This document shows, piece after piece, positions 48,678 to 61,213 of a stretch of 64,000 bases of DNA. The position numbers were made by a program, and so were the translations under genes. The notes under the pieces were generated by a model. It did not search any database. It had not been told where the DNA came from and worked only from the letters and a program-made list of their open reading frames with translations. Numbering within the stretch: position 1 is the stretch's first letter; each line of letters begins with the position of its first letter. Origin of the DNA: Argentina anserina (Eukaryota; Streptophyta; Magnoliopsida; Rosales; Rosaceae); contig NC_065874.1 in the NCBI RefSeq assembly GCF_933775445.1, positions 27,226,501-27,290,500 of the forward strand, in the 5' to 3' direction.

Positions 48678-49410
48678 ACTAAAGTTTACTAGAGGTAGTA
48701 AACTTCTACTGGGGGTATTAAACTTGAAAAACAGTATTTCTAAAGGCCATAACACACCTTAAAACGGAGAAAAATCAACTTAGATGCAAAAAAATAAAGT
48801 TTACTGGGGTTAGTAAAAATTTTACTAAAGTTTACTAGAGGTAGTAAACTTCTACTGGGGGTATTAAACTTGAAAAACAGTATTTCTAAAGGCCATAACA
48901 CACCTTAAAATAGAGAAAATCAACTTAGATGCAAAAAAAAATAAAGTTTACTGGGGTTAGTAAAAATTTTACTAAAGTTTACTAGAGGTAGTAAACTTCT
49001 ACTGGGGGTATTAAACTTGAAAAACAGTATTTCTAAATGCCATAACACACCTTAAAACGGAGAAAAATCAACTTAGATGCAAAAAAATAAAGTTTACTGG
49101 GGTTAGTAAAATTTTTACTAAAGTTTACTAGAGGTAGTAAACTTCTACTGGGAGTATTAAACTTGAAAAACAGTATTTCTAAAGGCCATAACACACCTTA
49201 AAATGGAGAAAAATCAACTTAGATGCAAAAAAATAAAGTTTACTGGGGTTAGTAAAAAATTTACTAAAGTTTACTAGAGGTGGTAAACTTCTACTGGGGG
49301 TATTAAACTTGAAAAACAGTATCTCTAAAGGCCATAACACACCTTAAAACGGAGAAAAATCAACTTAGATGCAAAAAATTAAAGTTTACTAGGGGTAGTA
49401 ATCAGCTCCA
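48678..49410. repeat. 146-bp minisatellite, five copies
   Basis: Units begin ACTAAAGTTTACTAG at 48678, 48824, 48971, 49117 and 49263, spacing 146-147 bp, with few differences between copies. Each unit contains AGTTTACT, six bases, then AGTAAACT, an inverted pair able to form a hairpin. The last unit ends near 49390 and is followed by a 20-bp direct repeat (AATCAGCTCCATGGTCCACT, 49401-49440). Confidence 0.95.
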
Positions 49411-49676
49411 TGGTCCACTTAATCAGCTCCATGGTCCACTTAATTACTAGAGTTTTGGCTGTTTCATAATATAAGAACACTAATATAGATCATCATAGTT
49501 CATATGTGCTATGCATATTTGTGTACTATATAAGAACAACTAACGTACTGGACCAAAATGAAGAACACTAAGATACTTGAACATCAACCATGTACAAATT
49601 AGATATATACATGTACAAATTTATATATGTTTGTATGTTTCATGTTAATTTATGTCAATCCTCATGTGTTATATAG

Positions 49677-50006
49677 ATGGGATCAGCCGTATGGAATCCG
49701 GTATTAGTAGACCTACTTTGTGACTTAGTTATCAAGGAGGTGGAGGCTAATAATCAACCAAATAGTCATTTGAGCAAAGAAGTGAAGATTGTTATTGCAA
49801 CCATGACTCTTCATAATTATATAAGAAGACATGCAAATCGTGATGCCCATTTTGTTCGTTGGGCAGAAATGGTGGTTGACATACCAAATGATGAGGTAGA
49901 GATGGATCATAATGGAGGGGAAAATGAGCATGGTCATGATGCACGGGAAATTGAAGCAATAAGAAATGAAATCACTCAAAGTTTGATGAGTGCGCGTATA
50001 ATATGA
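49677..50006 (+). pseudogene. Chimeric Myb/SANT-like and PIF/Harbinger transposase fragment
   Basis: An open frame of 109 residues. The first 35 (VWNPVLVDLLCDLVIKEVEA, then NSHLSKE) resemble the start of a Myb/SANT-like DNA-binding domain found with PIF/Harbinger elements. The next part, VKIVIATMTLHNYIRRHA, is typical of the C-terminal end of a DDE transposase of this superfamily, followed by an acidic tail. In complete elements these belong to two proteins, so an internal deletion has apparently joined them in frame. It has no catalytic core. Confidence 0.6.
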
Positions 50007-50510
50007 AATTATTTGATGCAAATGAAATATATATATATTGTTATTTGGTTTTGTAATTTAGTTGAATGTGTTAAGATATTTTTAATATTATTTGTGTCAA
50101 TGACAAATGTGTTTTGTTATTAAGTATAAGAAAACATAGAACATTTATTAATTTTACTTGAAGTCAATGAGAAAGTAAAAATTAAAATACTAATGTAAAA
50201 GGGTAGTGATAGATAAAAAAAGAAGTTAAAAATTCATATTGTATTTGCAAAGAATCAAGAAAGAAAATATACTCTTGAAAATAAAAAAAATATTTTAAAT
50301 TATTTGGTGTCCAAAATTGTCATTATACAAATACAAAGCATAAGCCAGTTTAAGTTTGCCAAACAATCTGCACAACTTATGCCACTAAAAGTCACTTAAA
50401 AAAACCAGTTTACCAAACAGTCAGCTACTTAACTTATCAGAAACTTATTCTCAGAAATAAGTATAAGTCAACTTATCTTATAAGTCACAGCTGCGCCAAA
50501 CACACCCATT

Positions 50511-52464
50511 GTCGGTCTGCTTCTAATTTATACTTTGTTGTCACTTTTGAGTAGTGACTGGACAAGTTCATACAATCGTGTCAAGAACCTCTCGGTTATA
50601 GCCTTGCTTCGTGGATAAGATATTTGTATATATTTCTTTTATTTTGCACAAAGAAAGTGAAAAGTTATGCTACTGCATGACTAACCTACGTGCAGTTTTA
50701 TATTAACCGTAAATATTTGGCACACACGCTATGTTAACAATAATCTTACGTTTTCTCATTATTAATATGGTTATATTTTCTTTCACATACCTAATTTCAT
50801 AAAGCAACGATAACTCCCCGGCTGTGGATATATAAATTATATCTATGCTACCCATTACTTCTATACTATCATAAGCACCCTACAGTATATTAATAATTTA
50901 ATATCGATCACGGATGGGATGGCTGATCCTTGTTATTAGAACATTAGCTTACAAATCACCCCAGATTCTTATACTTGAATATATTCTGATGGAGTTGTCT
51001 GTGGTACGTACCATACACAATGATTTTAAATTTTCACACTTTATGTAGAGATATCGAGACCACTCGTAGGCGTTTGTTACTGGTAATCCTCCTCTAGCTT
51101 GCTGGGTACATGCATGCATGCATTACCGGTACCTTAACTTTCAGAGAGTTGTGATCGAGACGAGTTCTATCGGTTAGTACTTTTGGTAGTCATGTGTTCA
51201 TGATCTTCCAACCATGAGCTCGATCGGATTCTTTGCTAGTTTTCTTAGCTATTTGATGTCACTCTTCTTATTCTTTAGAGAATGTCAGATAACATTCAAT
51301 CGTTAAAATTATAATTGAAATCGTTTCAGCCAGCAAGAACAATTAATTATGTGACTGCAACTCGATTGTTTTGTAATAATGTACGTACCAAGATTATCAC
51401 CAGGATCATACAATATATACATATATAGCAATACTGGTCACCTGCATATATGTACGTCCTTGGTACCTTTCAGGATCAATATCATTAGAGGCCAAGAAAT
51501 TGACTTATATATAGTTAAGTCCTAAGGGTCATCATTTAGCCCACGGGCCTAAAAACATGTGGGTAGCCAAACCCAAGGTCCGGCCCGGTTAAAGCCCAGT
51601 CAAAGCCTGGCCTTATGGGAATAAGGTTAGGTTGAGGCCGAGAATTCAAAGTCTCAGCCCGGTCCGTTGGAGCCCATAAGACCAACATATGGCCCGGTAA
51701 AAGCTCATTCATTTTTAAAATTAAAATTTTTTATGTATTTATTTGTTGTATATGTTAATTAATTAAATTTCTTATTTTTATACTATATTTAGTTAAATAA
51801 TTACAATTTTTTATTTTTTCTTTATTTTTTTTAAAAATATATATTACACATAAATATAATAAGTTCGGTCCGGAAAAGCCTATAAGGATAAAACCTATGG
51901 GTAGCCCATGAACCTTGATTTTATTAACAAGCCTGACTTGGACCTAAAATTGTAAAAAAGTTGTCGAGACACGGCCCAGCCCATTGCGACGGTTATATAA
52001 AGTAAAGCCCCGGCCTACTCATCCGGACCAATAGCAATTGCCCCTACGGGCGAGTATAGGTCAAGCGCTAAAAGGCTATCCATCTTTGGAGCTAGTTGAT
52101 TCAGTATATGAGATCAGTTGTGTATTCCCCGGTTATCGTCATCTTTTCCCTTCGAATTGTACGTAGACTAGTGTTTGACACCCATTGCAATGGAAGCTAA
52201 CTTCGTCTAACTCTGTTTTTACAAAATGTAAAACATAAAAGAAAATAAAGGCAAAGATATATAGTTCTTGTTAAAGGCAACCAGACACAAGTAGTTCTTG
52301 TTATTTCATTGAAGTGACATTGTTCTTGTTCGTCCCTGCTATTAAAGAGACATTGTTCTTCATCACTAACACATAATAATTAATAGAGAACACAATAAAA
52401 GCTTTCCTCATACAGATCGACTACATGCATTAACGATCTATGATGGCTTTATCAACCAGCTACA
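50511..52464. other. Intergenic region with GGCCC-rich repeat
   Basis: No gene is visible. Between about 51530 and 52070 phrases such as AGCCCACGGGCC, GGCCCGGTTAAAGCCC and GGCCCAGCCC recur, typical of a small dispersed element; a similar phrase set is found at 58600-58765. The element type cannot be decided. The rest is AT-rich with no supported feature. Confidence 0.4.
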
Positions 52465-55376
52465 TCACTTATCATCAGAGCTGTCCGCGTCGCTTGCATT
52501 TTGATACTTGTACAAGTTTGCGCAGACTAAATAATAACCAAAGTTCACCACCCCAACCACAACTAACAACCAATACATATTCTCTAGCTTCCCATTGTTT
52601 ATATCGTCTGGTAGCCAACTTGTAACCCTCCGAACACAATCGATTATACCCGTGCTTAGATAAAACGAAATCCCAATGATCACCGATATCATTGCAGTCG
52701 ATGTAGTCCGCAGAGACACGGGAAATTCTTGATAATACAATGCAACTTGTCCTGGAAAATGAAATGCCTCTCCAACGCCTACCAAAATCAACTGTGGGAA
52801 GAGCCACAAAGCCAGCATTGGGGTGATAGCACCTGGCTGATCCTGGAGATGGTGGTCTTTGGTGATTTTGAGCCTTTTGGACTCGACCAGTGCTGAAACA
52901 GCCATGCCGAGCACACTTAGTACATGGCCTAACCCTATCCGTTGGAAGGGCATCGGAAACCGACCAGTCAACTTCTGCCACAGGGGACATAAGAACCTAT
53001 CGATGACGGCGGTGACGGTCCATGGTAAGAGCCTGGAGTATAGTCAAGCTGGATTGTACTGCTATTGGGGTACCTAAGAATATGCTACTTGACCACAATG
53101 GCAAAATTCTCACAACGGTTTTGAAATCTTCTACTTGTTGGACTGTGCACAGTTTCCATGGTTTCAGAAGTGAACCGTCTGGTTTAATGTCTCCTTCAAC
53201 TTTCTGTGCTGCACGGTTAAGGAACCTGCACACAATAGAGAGAACCATGCATTGTAAATAATTTGATATATTAACTCACATCATCTAGAAAGTCGGTATG
53301 TTTTAAGCAGCATGTTAGCTTCAATCTTGCACAAAAAAAGTCACTATGATTTAAGCATGCTAGCTTCATGCACTTTGTGCATGATGGATCGCACTCAATT
53401 TGAGCATGATACATATCTGTCCAGATGAAGCACTATCCAGAAGCTAGAGCAGAAAAGTCACTTTCCAATTTAAGAAAGGAAAGTCTTATTACTTGTTCTC
53501 AGTGCATGACTATCACTACTTTGGAAAAGCCAATTTGCCATAGTGACCCGTAGTGGTTACTGTTCAGCCACTCAACAATAGATGAGTGCAGTAGTTCTCT
53601 GCAGTCTGCACAACATGTGTTCCAGCTAGCTCTCAGACCAACTTTTGCGTTAGAAATCGATACGTCAAAATGCGTAAAGTATCAATTCGGCAACACTTCT
53701 CCACAGGGATATTTCTATATTGAATTATTGATTTCATGTTCAGCTTATTACTTTCACATTATATTGCTACTTCACTGGTGTTTCCCCCAGTGAAGACTAG
53801 GATAATGGTGACTACAGGAGACTTTTTCTTTCAGCCAACACATAAAACTGACAAAGGAGAGATCGATGGTGCAAGCACAAAGCGTTTTCGTTAATTATTA
53901 AATCAAAGCTAGACATACATCAGTTACCCCATTATGGTGAATTGGTGATCAGGTGATTAAACACCACACTTCATACCCTAAAGGTTCAGGAAAGTAGCAA
54001 ACAATAAATCAGGTGCCTGTCCACAGATGAGATTTTTTTTGAAAATGCCACATGAGAATTTTAGAAATGGAAAGTATTTTGTGTTTATATTCAAAACCAG
54101 ATTACTTTTTGTGAATAAGGAACTTTATACTCAAACCCTGTACCTGATGGTCTTGCTAGGTGGTGCAGCCACTGCATCTTGCCCGTAGTAAAAATCTTTT
54201 CTTTCATCAGATGAGATCTGGAGATTCCGTTTCCGAAAAGTAGCAACAATAACACGAGCTAATCCAGAGAACGGACTGCCTTGCGGCTTATCAAAACGGT
54301 AGAATCGGGTCCCAGACAAGAAAATGGCCAAGCCGAAAAGGTTGGCAATGGCACATAGGCCAAATCCCCATTTCCATCCCACATCGTCCTCAACGTACAC
54401 AATGACAGTACCACTTACCACTGCAGCAACATAAAAGGTGAAGAAAAACCAGTTGAAGAATGAGGATTGGTTCTTAGGCTTATCAAATTGATTAGCTCCG
54501 ATTGTTGCCAATGTAAAGCGTGTGCCACCCAAGCCAATTGATGCCAGAGTTATACTTGTGTATAAGATTGCGAGTTGAAGTTTGGTGGTGGGTTGGCATT
54601 GGTCTCCGATCACACAAGGGTGGGGCTTTAACGAACCAACCGTTGCAGTTAATGCTAAAATAGATATCCCCTGCAAACCACGTAGCCATAGTACGTAATA
54701 TACAGTATACACTTAGTATTTATGTTTCTTCCCTGCTAGTAATTATTAAACAAATAAGATACACAGAGGTATGATAACTTGGTATGCAATTCAAACAGAG
54801 AAGACATCATATCTATTTGTTATATTTGCAGAGAGGTTCATCAGCCAATTTCAGAGCTCTCAATTTTGTTTCTTCTAAATTAGATGTCAGTATTTAGTAA
54901 TGGATTGAAACTCTAATTAGCTAAGGTCAGTATAGTATGTTTTACGCCAACCCTCCTTTTATCCACCAACTTTGTTGGTTGTCCCACGTTCTATAATTTC
55001 ATGTGCAACTTCTATTGCACTACACTTCAGTGGCATGGAGCATGATTGTTCTAGCCAAGATGTAATTCAGTTAACATGATGATAGGAGATAACAGTCACT
55101 TATTAAGTATTCAGCCATATGATTAAGAGCGTACTTTTATACACCAACCAGCAGACATCATCTGGCTGGGTCTTGGAATGCTGCCGGGTTGGACGAGCCA
55201 ATAACTCGAACGCGTTCGGTCTGTTTTTTGAGCAAGAATCACAGCGTTACCTTACCTTCACCATGATTCGGACTCCAAGTTCTTATGATATAGATTAATT
55301 GTACGTCATTTATTATATATCAGTTAGTTTAAATGATTACCAAGTAAATAAAACTGGGTTGTCATAATCATCCATG

Positions 55377-56271
55377 CAATCTCTAGGGAGCACCAAACGT
55401 GCGCCCATTTTCCATGTGCCAACTGCCTTCAATCAAACTGGAACACGTGGAATCCCACTTAGCACTATGTTTTAACAGAGTTAAGTCTTTAATTAAAATA
55501 ATAGAAATATTCTCGCAGTCCTCTTCTTCATCGCTAGCCTTGTGGACATTTTACAATCCAGAAACCTTTCCGGCAATGGGACATTTTATAACTTTTGGAT
55601 TATTCTTAGAAGTTTTTGAATTCATGATATAAATTGAAAATTAACCTCTTTCAATTGTAAAAATGAAAAAACGAATCTTAATCAAACCCTAACCAAAATC
55701 CGAAAGAAATTTTTTGAAGAATATGAAACAAATAATGGAATAAAAATTACCCAGTACCCAAAAACCCATACAAACTTGAATTTGAAGGAGGTACACAACA
55801 ACCCAGATTTTCATACACAAAAGAACATGAAGAAGGAAACCCATAACCCATAATCAAGTTGGGGCTTCTCAGATGCCTAAGAAAACAATAGGAGCTATTA
55901 AGATTATGAATTACAACAAGAAAAAAAGATCAAAATTGAGATGACCCATATGAAATCAATACATCATAATAACATTTTTAAATACCGAATTGACGAAAAG
56001 ACATAAAATTTTGATATATACATGAAATAGCATCCAATTCGAGACGAACTCGATCTTTACACATATTGATGACCAAGAAGAGAAGCTGCAGAAATAGAAA
56101 AGCAAGAACACTATTTCGTGCGTTCAATTTTTTCATTATTGACAGAATATATTAACAGAGCGAGACTTCTTTTAAGGAGTATTTAGAGGAGTTACACACG
56201 TCCGATTTTGGATTGAAGGCACAGGGTTGGCACATGGAAAATGGGCACAGGTGATGTGCTCCCAATCTCTA
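55377..56271. mobile_element. MITE of Mutator type with exact 9-bp target duplication
   Basis: CAATCTCTA flanks the element at 55377-55385 and 56263-56271. The left end GGGAGCAC...GTGCGCCCATTTTCCATGTGCCAA pairs with the right end (reverse complement GGGAGCACATCACCTGTGCCCATTTTCCATGTGCCAA, with a 4-7 base difference after GGGAGCAC). The element (55386-56262, 877 bp) has no transposase. It lies in intron 2 of the NPF pseudogene and shares its ends with 33571-34510 and the isolated end at about 20758. Confidence 0.8.
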
Positions 56272-56564
56272 CAACATGGTTAGTTTACTGGTCTGTTAGT
56301 TCTAGACTTCTAGAAGCAAGTCGTTAGATAATGAATCCTACGTTCATTACGAATATAGTGAAGTTTTCTCAGTTTTTTATTTATTTGAAACGAATGAAGT
56401 TTTCTCAATTTCCTGTCCTACTCCAGTATATCATAGTGCATTAACTGAGTAGCATAATTTCGACCAATACTGTATATATTCCATAATTAAGCTTCTACTG
56501 GAAATTACTTCTTACTTCTTGGCATAATTTCCAACTTTAGGTAGTTTTTTCATTTCTGGATAGG

Positions 56565-56592
56565 GAGATATATATATATATATATATATATA
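56565..56592. repeat. (TA)n microsatellite
   Basis: About thirteen TA units lie within intron 2 of the NPF pseudogene. Confidence 0.9.
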
Positions 56593-57479
56593 AGGTGACT
56601 TTTTTTCATGTGAACAATGTGGCCAAGGCACAGCCAATTAATTAAAAACATTGATATGTCAATGAGTGCGACAAAGATCAGCAAAATATACCATAGATTA
56701 ATTAGCACGTAGAAAAGTATGTATATCCTATACACTCTCTTGTTTCTTTCACCCATTTAATATATACACATAATTAACAACAGGGGTCTCATTAGAAGAG
56801 ATTAAGAACCCTTATCATCAACAGAGATGAAACCTGTTTTTAATTGTTTCTTCATACGTACGTGGAACTGTAAGATGTCGATATGAGCTAGAGATGGAGG
56901 CTTTCACATATAAGGACTTTATAATTGAACAATATATAATAGACGGTAACTAACAGACAGAAGTTTTACGTACCAGCAAAGAAATGAATGAAGAAACTGA
57001 GATAACTGGGAATGAGCCGAAGAAAGAGTCAGCTATGATGGCTCCAATGACTGGAAAAAAGCTGGTTGAGCCATTGATCACGTTTGAAACCTGAGCTGCA
57101 TCAATGCTCTTCACATTGAATTCTTGAATAAGGTACACGATCAGATTTGAGAGCCATCCTCCGGCTGCCAGTGTCAATCCTGCCATAGTCCCTGCTCAAT
57201 ATTCATAGAAAACAATCATCTTTACCAAAATTAGAAATAATTTGTCGATCGCTAGAACATATGAATGTTTATTGTAACAAATTAAGTAGAGGCTTTGGAA
57301 AAATATAAAGCTGCAGTAGTACACAGAGTACGTGCTTGTATTATCAGTGCCAACATGCTTTTAGTGTATAGAAATAAAAGAAGAGAGGGAGTCTGGGCGA
57401 GACCAATGATGAAGGGGAAAGTAATCCAACCACCGCGCCTGCTGGTGGACTCTGATGACCGAGTAGAGAGTCTAGACAT

Positions 57480-58857
57480 GCTGGACTTGTAGGTGAGCTC
57501 TGCTGAAGAAGCTCCAAGTTGCTGCCCTTTTTATGCTTGCTAGCTTGTATTAGTGTATGATATTTAACATATAAGTAGACCAATTTTCTATCTTTGGTAG
57601 GACCTTATACAATTTATCTTACATGACCGGAAAATTCTAATATATATTAATGTATGTTATGAATTTCACATTCGACGGTCGATATCGTTTTGTGAGTGGA
57701 GTCAGAAAAATAATATATGTTGTCAACCGTCAGATGTAGAATATATAACATACATTGATGTATAGTAGATTAACCCACATGAACCTAATACTATTCCAAT
57801 TGAATTATTCCAATTGAATTAAATCGTCAACTAAAGTGGCTGCAGGCCAGCTGCATGTATAATTAGATGTTCATTATACGGGTACATACTTTTCTATTGT
57901 TGAAAAACATCCCTCTGAACCATTATCAAAACATATATTACTATCAGTCTTTAACTTCTTCAATTAGAAAAATCTTTAATTTGACACAAGGTTATTTGTT
58001 CATTTAAACGAGGAAATATGGTGTTAGTAAATCAATTCACAGTCACACTCTCCTACAGATTTGACTTTGGCAACCCACTTGTACGTATATATGATATCGA
58101 GCCCACTACACTTATTCTCTCATGTTGATTCTGAAGCCCTAGGATACAACAACTACCAAGTCAATACTCACCGGATAATTACAATGATCAAGCTGCTTCT
58201 CCACAATATCTTAAATTCTATCCTCCCGTTTTGAAAATGAAATTTACAATTTCTTGTAACTCTTAACCGCTGCATATTTCTGTCTGTTTTTGTTCTATAT
58301 TTTTTTTCTTTTCACTTTCACCAACTGTTTATAATTAATTACAATATAGAGGCCTACTGTTGTAAGTTATGACATGAAACTAAAAGCAATACTTCAATTG
58401 TTCTTTATATACCAGTTTTTTTTTCTTTTCTTTTTTTTGATTTTATCTGTTATTTTTCTCACTTTTACCAACAGTGAAATAATATGTAGTTAAAATTGAA
58501 ACAGATAAAGAGGTTTACTGTTGGAAGTAGTGCATATGTAGAGAATCAGGTGAAACAATGTACTGGTAATTGAATGAATTTAAAAGTTAACCACTATCTA
58601 GGGCTCGTCAATGGGCCGGTCGGGCCCTGCCCATGAGTGGCGGGTCTGGGCCGAGTTGAGCGCTAATACATTTAAATAAGTGATAATAGATAGATTGAGT
58701 CGGATTGAGTATTTTCACAGATATGAAAATCTAAGTCCACCCACCTAAAGTGGGCCTTGTGGGCCTGTATTATAAAAAAAACATAATACTCTATTTAAGG
58801 GTTTAGAAAATAAAAAAATTATTATAAAACATTCTAAAAAAAAGTCACAAATAAATT
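57480..58857. other. Intergenic region with a GGGCC-rich segment
   Basis: This is upstream of the NPF pseudogene. It is AT-rich except for about 58600-58765, where GGGCCGGTCGGGCCC, GGGTCTGGGCCG and GTGGGCCTTGTGGGCC recur, resembling the element at 51530-52070. No open frame is supported. Confidence 0.4.
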
Positions 58858-61213
58858 CTAGTTTCGAAATATTGTCGATCGACACCAGTATATGTGATTG
58901 ATATATATATTTAGGAGCCCTGTAAAAAAAATTCTGTTTTAAACATGATTTGACCGTCCGTACCTACGGTTAACAAAAAAAGAGGCGTTTTGACATAATA
59001 AAATCTCATTGATCGGGGATTTGCCAAATGAGTTTCATCATTGTGACCATGCACGATCGGCGACAAAAAATTAGTAATTTCAAATATGTAAACAGCTTTT
59101 GGTATTCGCATCTTGGTAATGGGTCTTCCCTTAGAGTATATTAGTGGTTTTTTTGTTTACCGTAAATTCCAACGGTCAAACGACGTCCGAATTGGATGAA
59201 ATTTTAAAATGGTCACTAAATATATAGACCGATCACATCGGATGGTGTCGATCGATTTCGAGAAGTTTCTTTCATCTAGTCGCTTCATAATGCAATAGTT
59301 TTATTATACACCTAATATAAAAAGTTATGATACATTAATGGACACTTCAGCGATCGACAACTCCAGTTCGAAATATGGTCTATCGATACCAGCAGATGTG
59401 ATCAGTATATATATTTACGAAAACCGTAAAAATTGCGTCCGTTTTGGACATGGTTTGACCTGCCGTATCAACGGTCAACCAAAAAAGAGGTGTTTTGATA
59501 TATTAAAATCTCTATTGACCGGGGCTTTCCCAAATGAGTTTCCTCGGTGAGACCACACACGATTGGTGACAAAAATTAGATGATTTTAGATATGTAAACA
59601 GATTTCGGTGCTCGCATCTTGGTAATAGGTCTTCCCTTATGACATATTAGTGATGTTTTTGGTTTAATGGAAATTCCGACGGTCAAACGAGGTCTGAATT
59701 AGATGAAATTTTTACAGGGTCACTAAATATATATACCGATCACATCGGATGGAGTCGATTGATCATGAGATGTTTCCTTCATATAGTAGCTTCATAATGT
59801 GATAGTTTTATTCTAAACCTAATCTAAATGTTATGATACATTAGTGAACACTTAGGCGATCAACAACTCCAGTTCGAAATATGGTCGATCTGACACAAGC
59901 ATATGTGATTGGTATATATATTTAGGGACCTTGTAAAAATTTCATCCGTTTTGTACATGATTTGACCGTTCGTACATACGGTTAACCATAAAGAAGCATT
60001 TTGACATATTGAAAATCCATTAACCGGGGTTTCGCCAGATGAGTTTCCTTAATGCGACCACGGACAATAGGTAATAAAAATTAGGTTATTTCAGATATGC
60101 AAACAATATTCGCATCTTTTTAATGGGTCATCCCTTAGGACATATTAGTGGTGTTTTCGGTTTACCGGAAATTCCGACGGTTAAACGAGATCCGAATTGG
60201 ATGAAATTTTTACAGAGTTACTAAATATAAGTACCGATCACATCAGCTGGTGTCGATTAATCCCAAGAAGTTTTATTCATAAAGTCACTTCTTAATGTGA
60301 TAGTTTTATTTTAAATCTAGTATAAATGTTATGATACATTAGTGGACACTTCAGCGATCGACAACTCAAGTTCTAAATATGGTCGATTGACACCAGCAGA
60401 TGTAATCGGTATATATATTTAGGGACCCCATAAAAATTTCGTCCATTTTGGATATGGTTTGACAGTCGGTACCTACGGTTAACAAAAAAAAAGACATTTT
60501 AACATATTGAAACTCCATTGACCGAGGCTTTGCCAAATGAGTTTCCTTAGAGCAACTACTCACAATAGGTAACAAAAAAAGGTAATATCATATATGCAAA
60601 CGACTTTCGGCATTCGCATCTTTGTAATAGGTCCTCCCTTACGGCATATAGTGGTGTTTTCGGTTTATCGAAAATTCCGACGGTCAAACGAGGTCCGAAT
60701 TGGATGAAATTTTAATAGGGTCACTAAATATAAGTACCGATCACATCAGCTAGTGTCGATTATTCCCAAGAAGTTTCCTTCATATAGTCACTTCATACTG
60801 CGATAGTTTTATTTTAAACCTAGTATAAAAAGTTATGATATATTAGTGGACACTTCGGTGATCGACAACTCCGGTTCTAAATACGGTCGATCGACACCAA
60901 CAGATGTGATCGATATATATATTTAGGGACCCTGTAAAAATGTCGTCAGTTTTGGACATAGTTTGACTGTCTGTACCTACGGTCAACAAAAAAAATGCAT
61001 TTTGACATATTAAAACTCCATTAACCACTGCTTTTCCAAATGAGTTTCCTCGGTGCGACTGTGCACGATAAGTGACAAAAATTAAATGATTTCAGATATG
61101 GAAACGACTTTCGACGTTCGCATCCTGATAATCGGTCCTCCCTTAGGGCATATTAGTGGTGTTTTCGTTTTACCGAAAATTCTGACGGTCAGATAATGTC
61201 CGAGTTAGATGAA
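58858..61213. repeat. Tandem array of about 504-bp units, roughly 4.7 copies
   Basis: The landmark TTCGAAAT/TTCTAAAT occurs at 58863, 59367, 59873, 60371 and 60875, spaced 498-506 bp. Each unit has the same order: an ATATATATTTA block, TTTGACCGT...ACGGTTAAC, CCAAATGAGTTTCCT, TTCCGACGGTCAAACGA, CCGATCACATC and TAGTTTTATT. Units differ at many positions, so the array is old. Short open frames across it are fortuitous. Confidence 0.9.

Larger units (their letters stand above)
47648..50507. mobile_element. PIF/Harbinger-like deletion derivative
   Basis: The left end GTGCGCGTTTGG and the inverted right end GGGTGTGTTTGG resemble each other, with TTATAAG motifs just inside both and ATT on either side (47645-47647, 50508-50510). 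Inside, an open frame at 49677-50006 joins a Myb/SANT-like start to the C-terminus of a DDE transposase. Most of the interior is a 146-bp tandem repeat. Superfamily is inferred from the transposase piece; the usual TWA target site is not exactly matched. Confidence 0.6.
52465..57479 (-). pseudogene. Broken NPF2-type transporter, paralogue of the 44339-46926 gene
   Basis: The exon layout matches the paralogue: 57479-57404, 57191-56974 (218 nt in both), 54670-54144, 53225-52465, all with correct splice phases. In the last exon, after LTILQALTMDRH, the next reading IDRFLCPLWQ lies in another frame. Compared with the paralogue about 71 nt are lost near 53005-53013, removing most of a membrane helix (residues equivalent to LGSHFQIPAG...LAL) and shifting frame. 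The remainder, ending SDADSSDDK, is otherwise open. Since every other block is preserved, the lesion may be young. A MITE (55386-56262) lies in intron 2. Alternatively, a local assembly error could mimic the gap. Confidence 0.85.
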
